A stretch of 47,452 bases of DNA, taken from assembly GCA_904501795.1 (NCBI GenBank), contig CAJGCK010000001.1, forward strand, positions 1-47,452. The letters run 5' to 3'. Source of the stretch: an uncultured Clostridia bacterium (lineage in GTDB: Bacteria > Bacillota > Clostridia > Christensenellales > Borkfalkiaceae). The position numbers and the translations under genes are program-made. Each line of letters starts with the position of its first letter. The stretch's first letter is position 1. The notes below the pieces were generated by a model. It searched no databases. It was not told the origin of the DNA and was given only the letters and a program-made list of their open reading frames with translations. This document shows positions 17,565 to 25,185 of the stretch, piece by piece.

Positions 17565-19430
17565 ATGAACGAGATTAATTTATTATCAAGTAAAATTTAC
17601 AATAGAATAGCAGCGGGTGAAGTAGTTGAACGCCCAGCGTCAATAGTAAAAGAGCTAATAGAGAATTCATTAGATGCAGGCGCTAATAAAATTATAGTTA
17701 CTATTCAAGACGGTGGTATAACTCAAATAATAGTTACCGATAATGGATCAGGAATAGATAAAACCCAATTGAAAAAAGCGTTGATGCCACATGCTACTAG
17801 CAAAATTTCAAGCTTAAAAGACCTAGACTCTATTTCTTCATTAGGTTTTAGGGGAGAAGCTTTGCCTAGTATTGCTTCCGTTTCTAAACTAACTATAGCC
17901 TCAAAAACTAACGACCAAGAAATAGGCGCTTCAATATTTACAGAAGGTGGAGTAAATTCTGAAATTTTAGAATCTTCTTGCCAAAACGGAACAACCGTTA
18001 CCGTGGATAACGTGTTTTTTAATACGCCGGCTAGGGCTAAATTCTTAAAAACCCCTCGTGCAGAAGAAGGGGAGATTACTTCGCTAATATCTAAATTTAT
18101 TTTAGGCAATCCTTTCGTATCTTTTAAATACCTTTCAAATGGTAAAACTATTCTACAATCTTTTGGTGACGGATTAGAATCTGCCATGGTCCAAGTTTAC
18201 GGAGCAAACGTAATAAACGATTGTTTTTATATAGATACCGTAAAAAACGGCCTAAAAATTACAGGTTATATAGGTAAACACTATTTTTCTAAACCAAATA
18301 GAACCTACCAAACTGTATTCTTAAACGGCAGAAGAATAATTAATCAAACTATTGCAAGCGCAATTTCTAATGCGTATAACAGCTATTTAATGACAAGACA
18401 GTATCCGTTTTACGTTTTATCGCTTGAAATTCCTTTTGATATTGTCGACGTGAACGTTCACCCAAACAAACTAGACGTTAGATTTGCAAACAACCAAATA
18501 ATTTATGGAAGCATTTATTCAGTTATATCAAAAGTTTTAGACGGGTCAGGAGAGGCCCTTAATATTGTTTCGCCAACACGTCAACCGCTCGAAACTAAAA
18601 CGGATAATCATTATAATTTTATTGAGAAAATTAATAATGATTATGTCACACATAAAAAGGATATAGCATCAAATTCTTTTGTCTTTTCAGATAGCGCTAT
18701 AGAAAATAAATTACTAAGTAATTATAAAGAAAAAGAAGAAAAGGAAAAAAGTATTGCCGATATTTTTGCGGAAAATAAGGCATATATAGAAAAACTTGAA
18801 AAAGAAAAGATTGAACAAAAACAATTTATTGTAAGCCAAGAAAAAATTAAAATTGACAAAAAACTTAATTTAATAGGTCAAGCGCTTAATACTTTTATTA
18901 TTTTAGACGACGGGGAAAACTTATATTTTATTGACCAACACGCCGCACACGAAAGAATTTTGTATGACAAGTTAAATCTCGCAATATCATCTAACGATAT
19001 TCCTCAACAGCCACTTCTTGTGCCTTACGTTTTCAACGTTAATCCTAGTGAAATGGAATTTTTGTTAAACAACGTTAATAATATCAGAGAAATCGGTATA
19101 GAAATTGAACAATTTGGCAACGATTTGTTTAAAATTTCATCAATTCCCACAGTTTTGTCTCATTTAAATCTTAAATTATTTATTGACAATCTTTTAAGTA
19201 ATGTTAATGGATACAAAAGCATTAGTTTGAATGATATTTTAAAAGAAAAAGTTGCAAAAATTGCTTGTAAAAGCGCAATTAAATCGGGCGATAAACTTAC
19301 TGATAGTGAAATTGATTTTTTACTTAAACTTTTACAAAATGACTTAGGGTTAAAATGCCCACATGGTAGGCCCGTTGCAATTAAAATTACAAGAATGGAA
19401 ATCGATAAATGGTTCAAACGAATAGTATAA
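17565..19430 (+). CDS. mutL: DNA mismatch repair protein MutL (endonuclease type)
   Basis: 621 residues. The GHKL ATPase half has ELIENSLDAG, TDNGSGI and LGFRGEALPSI. An acidic, lysine-rich linker (about 335-430) joins the C-terminal dimerisation and nuclease half. The nuclease motif reads DQHAAHERILYD from residue 457: the canonical DQHA(X)2E(X)4E, with the last Glu replaced by Asp. CPHGRP follows at about residue 598. MutL of bacteria without MutH nicks the new strand itself, and the motif predicts that here. The gene begins directly after the mutS stop and overlaps miaA by 22 bases. Confidence 0.97.
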   Translation: MNEINLLSSKIYNRIAAGEVVERPASIVKELIENSLDAGANKIIVTIQDGGITQIIVTDNGSGIDKTQLKKALMPHATSKISSLKDLDSISSLGFRGEALPSIASVSKLTIASKTNDQEIGASIFTEGGVNSEILESSCQNGTTVTVDNVFFNTPARAKFLKTPRAEEGEITSLISKFILGNPFVSFKYLSNGKTILQSFGDGLESAMVQVYGANVINDCFYIDTVKNGLKITGYIGKHYFSKPNRTYQTVFLNGRRIINQTIASAISNAYNSYLMTRQYPFYVLSLEIPFDIVDVNVHPNKLDVRFANNQIIYGSIYSVISKVLDGSGEALNIVSPTRQPLETKTDNHYNFIEKINNDYVTHKKDIASNSFVFSDSAIENKLLSNYKEKEEKEKSIADIFAENKAYIEKLEKEKIEQKQFIVSQEKIKIDKKLNLIGQALNTFIILDDGENLYFIDQHAAHERILYDKLNLAISSNDIPQQPLLVPYVFNVNPSEMEFLLNNVNNIREIGIEIEQFGNDLFKISSIPTVLSHLNLKLFIDNLLSNVNGYKSISLNDILKEKVAKIACKSAIKSGDKLTDSEIDFLLKLLQNDLGLKCPHGRPVAIKITRMEIDKWFKRIV

Positions 19431-20338
19431 AAGATAAAATTTTAATAATTTGCGGGCCAACGGCGTCTGGGAAAACCGCGTTATCGGTTGAAATTGCAAA
19501 AAGGATTAACGGTGAGATTATTTCTGCAGATTCAATGTATATCTATAAAGGATTAAACGTTGGCACTGCAAAACCTACCGTTGAAGAAAGGTGTAATATT
19601 CCGCATTACTTAATAGACGTTATTGAGTTTAATGAAAAATTTACCGTCAGTGATTATAGAGAATTAGCAAAAAATTCTATTAGCGACGTTATTTCACGTG
19701 GCAAAACGCCTATAATAGTTGGCGGGACAGGTTTTTATATAAATTCTATTTTATATAATTTATCCTACGGAAATGGAGTAGGAGATGAAAAAGTTAGACA
19801 AAAATATAAAGATATTGCCGAAAAAAAAGGTAATCAGTACGTTTATGACTTATTACTTGAAGTAGACGAGGAATCGGCAAAAAAACTTCATCCAAACGAC
19901 GTAAAACGCGTTATAAGAGCGCTAGAAATTTATGAAAGCGGTATCAAAAAATCACAACTTAACGACCAAATGATTCCTGAATACGATTATCTAGCTTTTT
20001 GTATTGATTTCGATAGACAAACTTTATATAAACGAATTGATAAAAGAGTTGATTTAATGATTAAACAAGGACTAATTAACGAAGTAAAAAGTTTAATCGA
20101 AAAAGGCGCTTCATTAAACAATCAATGCATGCAGGCGATAGGTTATAAAGAAATATATGAATACTTAACTTTTAATCTTTCACTTGATGAGACTGTTCAA
20201 AAAATTAAAACAAACACTCGCCACTATGCAAAAAGACAAATTACGTTTTTTAAGAAAATGCCTAATTTAGAATATTTAATACCTAAAGATATTAACGTTT
20301 TAGCAGAGGAAATAATTAATAAATATGATAGACTCTAA
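19409..20338 (+). CDS. miaA: tRNA dimethylallyltransferase
   Basis: 309 residues. It transfers dimethylallyl from DMAPP to A37 of tRNAs reading UNN codons, making the substrate for MiaB, encoded at the head of the same operon. The P-loop GPTASGKTA is at about residues 16-24, followed by ISADSMYIYKGLNVGTAKP and the GGTGFYI motif near 107. The ATG lies inside the 3' end of mutL (22-base overlap), with GGAAATCGATAA upstream as weak ribosome-binding site. In many Firmicutes hfq follows miaA directly; here the next gene starts within miaA (14-base overlap) and no hfq is present. Confidence 0.97.
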   Translation: MVQTNSIKDKILIICGPTASGKTALSVEIAKRINGEIISADSMYIYKGLNVGTAKPTVEERCNIPHYLIDVIEFNEKFTVSDYRELAKNSISDVISRGKTPIIVGGTGFYINSILYNLSYGNGVGDEKVRQKYKDIAEKKGNQYVYDLLLEVDEESAKKLHPNDVKRVIRALEIYESGIKKSQLNDQMIPEYDYLAFCIDFDRQTLYKRIDKRVDLMIKQGLINEVKSLIEKGASLNNQCMQAIGYKEIYEYLTFNLSLDETVQKIKTNTRHYAKRQITFFKKMPNLEYLIPKDINVLAEEIINKYDRL

Positions 20339-21533
20339 TCTAATTAACAAATGCCAAGAAAAATTACGCGATAAATTTAATGAAATAGAAAAAATAGCAC
20401 TTTTTAACCAAGAAAAAGTACTAAATGCATTTAAAAATAATAAAATTGCTTTAAGACACTTTGTATCAACAAACGGTTATGGTTACGGTGACGAAGGTCG
20501 TGACACGCTAAATCAATTATTTGCCGAAGTTTTTAAATCTGAATCTGCAATTTGCTCGCCATACATAGTGTCGGGCACTCACGCGTTGGCACTTTGTCTT
20601 TTTGGTGTGTTAAAAAACGGTGATACCATGTTATCAATCGTTGGAAATCCTTATGATACGTTAAACGACGTTATTAACGGCGAAGATAACGGTTCTCTTG
20701 CTGATATAGGTGTTAATTTTGATAAAATTAAACTAATAAACGGGCAGTTTAACAAACAATCAATTGCAGATTATTTGAAGAATAAAACGCCTAAAATGGT
20801 ATATATACAACGTTCTAGGGGCTACGAATGGCGAAACGCATTATCTATCGCTCAAATAAAAGACGTTGTAGAGTTTTTAAGGGAGCTTAACTTTAAGGGT
20901 TGTATTATGGTTGACAACTGTTACGGTGAGTTTATAGACTATAAAGAACCGATTGAAGTAGGCGCTAATCTTATTGCGGGATCATTAATAAAAAACCCCG
21001 GTGGAGGCATAGCCCCAACAGGTGGTTACGTGGCGGGCGATAAAGTTTACGTGGATAAAGTCTTAAACCGCATGACCGCACCGTCTATCGCCGGTGAAGT
21101 AGGCTCTTATTTGGCAGGGTACGGTTTATATTATCAAGGTTTATTCCTTGCACCTCACACCGTTTCACAAGCAGTTAAAGGCTCTATGATAATAGGCGCA
21201 GTTATGAATGAATTAGGATACGAAGTGTCTCCAAGCATAAACGAACTACCTGGCGATATTATACGCGCAATTAAGTTTAACGATAAAGATAAGTTAATAC
21301 AATTTATACAAAATATTCAAGCAAATTCACCGGTCGACAGTCACGTTTTGGCGCTTCCTTGGGCAATGCCTGGCTATCAAGACGAAGTAATTATGGCTGC
21401 GGGTTGTTTTGTTCAAGGCTCGTCAATTGAATTATCTGCAGATGCACCAATAAAACCGCCTTATATCGGTTATTTACAAGGCGGTTTAACGTACGAACAC
21501 TGTATTATAGCATTAAAAAATATGAATTTGTAA
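20325..21533 (+). CDS. ynbB: Methionine gamma-lyase family PLP protein (YnbB / aluminium-resistance family)
   Basis: A 402-residue fold-type I PLP enzyme. YIVSGTHALALCLFGVL binds cofactor, MVDNCYGEF carries the aspartate that contacts the pyridine nitrogen, and SLIKNPGGGIAPTGGY carries the Schiff-base lysine. The C-terminal PYIGYLQGGLTYEH is typical of the family. Older annotation calls it an aluminium-resistance protein; the true substrate in Firmicutes is not established, though a role in cysteine/methionine metabolism is inferred from the fold. It overlaps miaA by 14 bases, is the last gene of the operon and abuts convergent lexA with no gap. Confidence 0.9.
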   Translation: MIDSNLINKCQEKLRDKFNEIEKIALFNQEKVLNAFKNNKIALRHFVSTNGYGYGDEGRDTLNQLFAEVFKSESAICSPYIVSGTHALALCLFGVLKNGDTMLSIVGNPYDTLNDVINGEDNGSLADIGVNFDKIKLINGQFNKQSIADYLKNKTPKMVYIQRSRGYEWRNALSIAQIKDVVEFLRELNFKGCIMVDNCYGEFIDYKEPIEVGANLIAGSLIKNPGGGIAPTGGYVAGDKVYVDKVLNRMTAPSIAGEVGSYLAGYGLYYQGLFLAPHTVSQAVKGSMIIGAVMNELGYEVSPSINELPGDIIRAIKFNDKDKLIQFIQNIQANSPVDSHVLALPWAMPGYQDEVIMAAGCFVQGSSIELSADAPIKPPYIGYLQGGLTYEHCIIALKNMNL

Positions 21534-22127
21534 TTAAAACTTTCTAATCAATCCTTTCACAACGCCTATGATTTCAACGTTATCGAAAACCATATCGCTC
21601 ATTTGACTGTTTTCAGGGCGTAAAATTACTTTTCCACCTTTTAAAACAAGTCTTTTAACAGTTGCTGCATCATCAATCATTGCGACTACGATTTGACCAT
21701 TTTCGGCAACGTTTTGCTTGTTAACGATAATAACGTCTCCTTCAAATATTCCGGCGTTTATCATACTATCGCCAACAACTTTTAAGGCAAATTCCTCTCC
21801 ATTTAATAAAAAATCGTTTGACAAGGGGAGATAGCCTTCGATATTTTCTTCAGCAAAAATAGGTGCGCCGGCGCGGATAGTACCAACAATCGGCACGTTC
21901 TTGGCGTTCTTATTGTTATTAGCTACCGATATGGCCCTTTTTTTAAGAGGAGACTTCTCTAATAAACCACGTTGCTTTAATTTTTCAACGTAAGAGTAGG
22001 CGGTTGCGGTTGACTTAATGTTTAGTTTTTCACAAATTTCTCTGATAGACGGGGGATAACCGTTGTTATCAACGTAATCTAAAGTGAAATTGTATACGCT
22101 TAAAATTTTATCTTCTATATTTTTCAT
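21534..22127 (-). CDS. lexA: SOS repressor LexA
   Basis: 197 residues. An N-terminal winged helix (about 1-65, with YPPSIREICEKLNIKSTATAYSYV) is joined to an S24 self-cleaving peptidase domain. The cleavage site is A86-G87 in GTIRAGAP, and the catalytic pair is S121 (GDSMINAG) and K158 (ATVKRL). LexA represses DNA-damage genes until RecA filaments trigger autocleavage. Its own promoter overlaps a LexA box (22160-22173), so it should be autoregulated. The -10 ends only 6 bases before the ATG and no Shine-Dalgarno is visible, so the mRNA is probably leaderless. Confidence 0.97.
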   Translation of the reverse strand: MKNIEDKILSVYNFTLDYVDNNGYPPSIREICEKLNIKSTATAYSYVEKLKQRGLLEKSPLKKRAISVANNNKNAKNVPIVGTIRAGAPIFAEENIEGYLPLSNDFLLNGEEFALKVVGDSMINAGIFEGDVIIVNKQNVAENGQIVVAMIDDAATVKRLVLKGGKVILRPENSQMSDMVFDNVEIIGVVKGLIRKF

Positions 22128-22133
22128 ATCTTA

Positions 22134-22162
22134 ATTATATCAAAATTTTATTTAGATGTCAA
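22134..22162 (-). promoter_or_regulatory. lexA promoter
   Basis: On the minus strand, TTGACA (complement of 22157-22162) and TATAAT (complement of 22134-22139) with exactly 17 bases between them. The predicted transcription start is within 1-2 bases of the lexA ATG. Confidence 0.85.
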
Positions 22163-22173
22163 ACAAACGTTCG
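22160..22173. promoter_or_regulatory. LexA box (SOS operator)
   Basis: CAAACAAACGTTCG matches the Gram-positive LexA operator CGAAC-N4-GTTCG with one mismatch (CAAAC for CGAAC). It overlaps the lexA -35 by three bases and lies 24 bases before the ATG of the divergent 55-codon gene, so it can repress both. Confidence 0.82.
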
Positions 22174-22197
22174 TAATTTATTAATCAAGGAGCAAAA

Positions 22198-22365
22198 ATG
22201 AAAGAAATTAAATGTGTTAAATACGATAGAATATGTATCGATTGTGGGGAATGCGACGAGTTTTGCGACCTTAACCCCGAAAAAAAGTGCGATAGTTGTG
22301 GAAAATGTATTAGCACCGATAAAAACTATAAAATTATTAAAATTACTAAAATTATAGAAAAATAG
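22198..22365 (+). CDS. Small cysteine-rich protein, ferredoxin-like or zinc-ribbon-like, SOS-linked
   Basis: A 55-residue reading frame with a strong Shine-Dalgarno (AAGGAG, 6 bases before the ATG). It has eight cysteines: C6, C13, C16, C19, C23, C31, C34 and C37. C13-C16-C19-C23 is the CX2CX2CX3C spacing of a [4Fe-4S] ferredoxin motif and C31-C34-C37 gives a second CX2CX2C; the rest is mostly Lys, Asp and Ile. It could bind two Fe-S clusters, or zinc as a tiny double ribbon. It diverges from lexA across the LexA box and ends 1 base before the convergent recombinase gene. The function is unknown; SOS control is inferred from the shared operator. Confidence 0.8.
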   Translation: MKEIKCVKYDRICIDCGECDEFCDLNPEKKCDSCGKCISTDKNYKIIKITKIIEK

Positions 22366-22366
22366 T

Positions 22367-23434
22367 TTATTTCTCGGGATTTTTTCCTGATATATCAACG
22401 GATAATCCTGCTCTTTTTCTTGAATCTTCACTAATTGCCGCATAATGACGGCGCGTTGTATTAATGTCTCTATGACCAAGGCAATCGGCAACAATATAAA
22501 TATCACCAGTTTGTCTATAAAGGTTAGTACCAAACGTGCTTCGAAGCTTATGTGGCGATATTTTTTTTAGGGGAGACACGATTCTAGCGTACTTTTTAAC
22601 AAGTTCTTGAACTGTTCTTGTAGCAATTCGCTTTTTTTGTAGAGATAAAAACAGTGCTTTTTCATCCTTGCCAACCTTTTTATCGCCATTTCTTTGTTCA
22701 ACATAATCTTTTAATGCCTCATTAACTTGATTATTAAAATATAAAACAGCACGATTTCCGCCTTTTCGCGTAACAACAAAACTATTCGTAGGTAAATTAA
22801 TATCATCTACGTTTAAGCCAACCAACTCGCTAATACGAATTCCCGTGCCTAAAAATAAGGTAATAATGGCGATATCCCTAATTTTAGACGATTTATGAAA
22901 GTTCATTTGTTGTTTTGTTAGGCCGGAACCCGACTCAACAACGTACAAAAAATCACTCACTTCGTCAACTTTATCGTTCCTATCAAGCCTAATAATCTCT
23001 TTTTCATGAATTTTTGGCGTTGTAACTTTAGTCGGAATATTCGCAGATAAAACGTTTTTATTGAAAAAGTACTTGAAAAATGCGCGTAGGGTAGATAATT
23101 TACGTGCTTTTCCAGTCTCAGTACATCTTTCTTCCTTGCCATTTATGGTGTAATGACTTAAATAACTTAAAAAATATTCTATGTCTGTTGACTGCAGTTT
23201 CTCAAGATCGTCTAAGGCAATATAGGGCACAGACTTATCTCTAAAAACCTTTTTTGACAAAAAATCAAAGAAAATTCTTAAATCATATCCATAATTAAGT
23301 CTTGTTAAAGGGGACGTTCTTAATTCAACACCTATAAAAAAGTCCCTTACGTAATAAGGAAGCGTTTCTATAATATTATTCAATCTTTCAATACACGAAA
23401 TTTCTCTTTTTTCAAAGTACGATTTTTCAGCCAT
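22367..23434 (-). CDS. Tyrosine recombinase, XerS/XerD-like
   Basis: 355 residues. An N-terminal SAM-like core-binding domain (about 20-125, LPYYVRDFF, LNYGYDLRIFFDFL) is followed by a catalytic domain with all expected residues: R200 (GTGIR), K224 (TRKGG), H295 and R298 (SPHKLR), H321 (GHRD) and nucleophile Y331 (RRHY). The length and N-terminal pattern resemble the single-recombinase XerS of streptococci (356 residues) more than the ~300-residue XerC/XerD. No phage or transposon gene is near, so a housekeeping chromosome-resolution role is likely. GGAGG 10 bases upstream fixes the ATG. A dif-like repeat lies 65 bases upstream. Confidence 0.92.
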   Translation of the reverse strand: MAEKSYFEKREISCIERLNNIIETLPYYVRDFFIGVELRTSPLTRLNYGYDLRIFFDFLSKKVFRDKSVPYIALDDLEKLQSTDIEYFLSYLSHYTINGKEERCTETGKARKLSTLRAFFKYFFNKNVLSANIPTKVTTPKIHEKEIIRLDRNDKVDEVSDFLYVVESGSGLTKQQMNFHKSSKIRDIAIITLFLGTGIRISELVGLNVDDINLPTNSFVVTRKGGNRAVLYFNNQVNEALKDYVEQRNGDKKVGKDEKALFLSLQKKRIATRTVQELVKKYARIVSPLKKISPHKLRSTFGTNLYRQTGDIYIVADCLGHRDINTTRRHYAAISEDSRKRAGLSVDISGKNPEK

Positions 23435-23499
23435 AGAGTAAAAACCTCCATTATTTTATTAGCATTTTTATTTCTTTGACGTGTAGGGCACACATATCG

Positions 23500-23533
23500 A
23501 ACTATGCGCAAAACACAACTTTTACGCATAGTT
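23500..23533. repeat. dif-like inverted repeat (14-6-14) upstream of the Xer recombinase
   Basis: The left arm AACTATGCGCAAAA (23500-23513) and right arm TTTTACGCATAGTT (23520-23533) pair at 13 of 14 positions around a 6-base centre, CACAAC. Xer sites have two ~11-bp arms around a 6-bp centre, and the inner left arm TGCGCAAAA differs at one base from TGCGCATAA of E. coli dif. No T-run follows on either strand, which argues against a terminator. It falls at the 5' end of the recombinase leader and might instead be an RNA hairpin or operator. Confidence 0.6.
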
Positions 23534-23546
23534 AAACCTTGAAAAT

Positions 23547-23575
23547 ATAATATCATATATAATTTGTTTTGTAAA
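23547..23575 (-). promoter_or_regulatory. Candidate promoter of the Xer recombinase gene
   Basis: On the minus strand, TTTACA (complement of 23570-23575) and TATTAT (complement of 23547-23552) with a 17-base spacer. This would give a leader of about 105 bases containing the 23500-23533 inverted repeat near its 5' end. Confidence 0.6.
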
Positions 23576-23790
23576 TACGTTTTTAAAATTTATTTAATAA
23601 TTTCTTTATTTATTTTCTAACAAATATTTTTAATTAATTTTTCCTTTTTGTTAATCAGTTAAATTTAAAAAAATATTTATTAATTTATTTTTTTGTTATA
23701 AAATTATGTAATTTTAGAAAACGTTTGTAAATTACTTGTTATTTTTAAGGCTTTTTATGTCTGACATAATTATAAAATTTTATTTATATC

Positions 23791-23819
23791 TTGACTGCAA
23801 ACAAAAATATATGTATAAT
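23791..23819 (+). promoter_or_regulatory. Promoter of the PadR-like gene
   Basis: TTGACT (23791-23796) and TATAAT (23814-23819) with a 17-base spacer, about 30 bases before the ATG at 23849. Confidence 0.78.
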
Positions 23820-23848
23820 TAAATAAAAAAAGTAGATTTTGGTGATTT

Positions 23849-25132
23849 ATGGATAATAAAGCAATTAGTAGTGATTTAATTCGTGGACATATTGATACGA
23901 TTATTTTACACGCATTATTAAACGGTAATAAATTTGCCGGTCAAATAAGCGAATATATCGAAGAAAAAAGCAATGGCGAATATAAAATCAACCAGGCTAC
24001 CCTATACAGTTCGCTTAAACGACTAGAAAACTTAAAATATATTAGTGGATATTGGCAAGACGCGCCAACTGGAAGAAGAAGATTTTTTAGATTAACCGAG
24101 CTTGGCAATCAAACCGTTTCAAATAATTTATCAAATTGGGAATACTCAAGAAAAATTATTGATAAATTAATGGATTTTGATTATACACCGTCACAAAAAA
24201 TTGTAGAAAAGGTTGTTTACGTTACTACGCCACAACAAAATGAAAAAATTAATATCGAAAATAGCAACTTCACTCTTCAATTAAATTCATTAAATTCTAC
24301 AGAAAACGATAAAACTAAAAATGAATTAAAAGAAAACCAAATAAGTCAAGAAAAAAAGCAAAACGATGTTGAAGAAGTTAATTTTAGAAATATTTTATAC
24401 GGTTTAATAAAAACTCAAAACTTAAACAACACGAAAAACGAACAAATTTTAATCAATTCAAACGATAACCCAAAAATCAATCAAATAATTGATAAAAATG
24501 TTGCCAGTAAGCACGAGAGCAACGAAATTTTTCTTGAAAAAGACAAAAAGATTGATTTTAATACCGCTGTAAACGATTCTAGATCAAATATTAACTTAAA
24601 AAATTACGATTCAACTGGAAGAATTGACTATAATCAAATGATTTCTACCGCCGAAAAAGACGGTATGAAAATTAAATTTTCTACAAAAGAAACAAAAACC
24701 ACTACAGGCACGACTTTAATTAACAAACTTTCGGTTTGTTCGGCAATGGTTGTTTTCTTATTGGTTTTATTAGAATATTTAGTTATTACGATTAATTTTG
24801 CTCAATTATTAAAGCCTTCTGCAGTGTTTATTTTGGTAAGTTTATTAATTTTTGTATCATTTCCAGTGCTTGAAGCAATAAGATTTTTTAAATCACCTAA
24901 TAAGATGTCTAAAACGATTTCCAAAGATTCGATTATTACTTCACTAATCGTTGTATTTAACTTGTTACTAATAACATTTGTTATTAATTTGTTTTTAGGC
25001 TTAGATTTTAGTAACTTATTTAACTCGATTTTGTTCTTTTATACGCCTTGTTTGTTGTTTGTAAACGTTTTTATTTTTTATTTAGTTAGATTTCTACTAT
25101 CTAAATTGCCAAATTTTAACGTAAAAAAATAG
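23849..25132 (+). CDS. Membrane-anchored PadR-family transcriptional regulator
   Basis: 427 residues in three parts. Residues 1-110 are a PadR winged helix (RGHIDTIILHALLNGNKFAGQISEYI, INQATLYSSLKRLENLKYISGYW, TGRRRFFRLTELG). Residues 110-285 form a polar, Asn/Lys-rich, probably disordered linker. Residues 290-427 hold four hydrophobic helices. Ordinary PadR proteins stop near 110-180 residues, so the membrane half is an unusual extension; it could tether DNA binding to a membrane signal. No transporter partner adjoins it. It is one of only two + strand genes between lexA and the tRNA. Its target is unknown; autoregulation is common in the family. Confidence 0.82.
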   Translation: MDNKAISSDLIRGHIDTIILHALLNGNKFAGQISEYIEEKSNGEYKINQATLYSSLKRLENLKYISGYWQDAPTGRRRFFRLTELGNQTVSNNLSNWEYSRKIIDKLMDFDYTPSQKIVEKVVYVTTPQQNEKINIENSNFTLQLNSLNSTENDKTKNELKENQISQEKKQNDVEEVNFRNILYGLIKTQNLNNTKNEQILINSNDNPKINQIIDKNVASKHESNEIFLEKDKKIDFNTAVNDSRSNINLKNYDSTGRIDYNQMISTAEKDGMKIKFSTKETKTTTGTTLINKLSVCSAMVVFLLVLLEYLVITINFAQLLKPSAVFILVSLLIFVSFPVLEAIRFFKSPNKMSKTISKDSIITSLIVVFNLLLITFVINLFLGLDFSNLFNSILFFYTPCLLFVNVFIFYLVRFLLSKLPNFNVKK

Positions 25133-25138
25133 AAAGTT

Positions 25139-25171
25139 AAAAAAACCATCTTTTTTAAGATGGTTTTTTTG
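25139..25171. terminator. Bidirectional terminator between the PadR-like gene and rluB
   Basis: Arms AAAAACCATCTT (25141-25152) and AAGATGGTTTTT (25157-25168) with a TTTT loop. T-runs follow on both strands, so it serves both convergent genes. Confidence 0.88.
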
Positions 25172-25185
25172 TAATAATAATTTTG

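Larger units (their letters stand above)
23435..23848. other. 414-bp intergenic region between recombinase and PadR-like gene
   Basis: Very AT-rich and without a supported reading frame. It holds the dif-like repeat (23500-23533), outward-facing promoters for both flanking genes, and the 15-bp perfect palindrome TTATGTCTGACATAA (23755-23769). The stretch 23576-23754 shows only low-complexity A/T sequence. Confidence 0.7.

Noticed and set aside
22159..22533. 124-codon minus-strand frame overlapping the recombinase 3' end
   Set aside because: It overlaps the conserved C-terminal catalytic part of the recombinase and the cysteine-rich gene, and resembles no protein.
22367..23434. Recombinase as a phage or transposon integrase
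   Set aside because: No phage, transfer or att-like genes flank it; it is embedded among lexA and core genes, and its size and N-terminus fit XerS-type housekeeping recombinases.
23500..23533. Reading the inverted repeat as a rho-independent terminator
   Set aside because: No T-run follows on either strand and no gene ends next to it; it lies upstream of both flanking genes.
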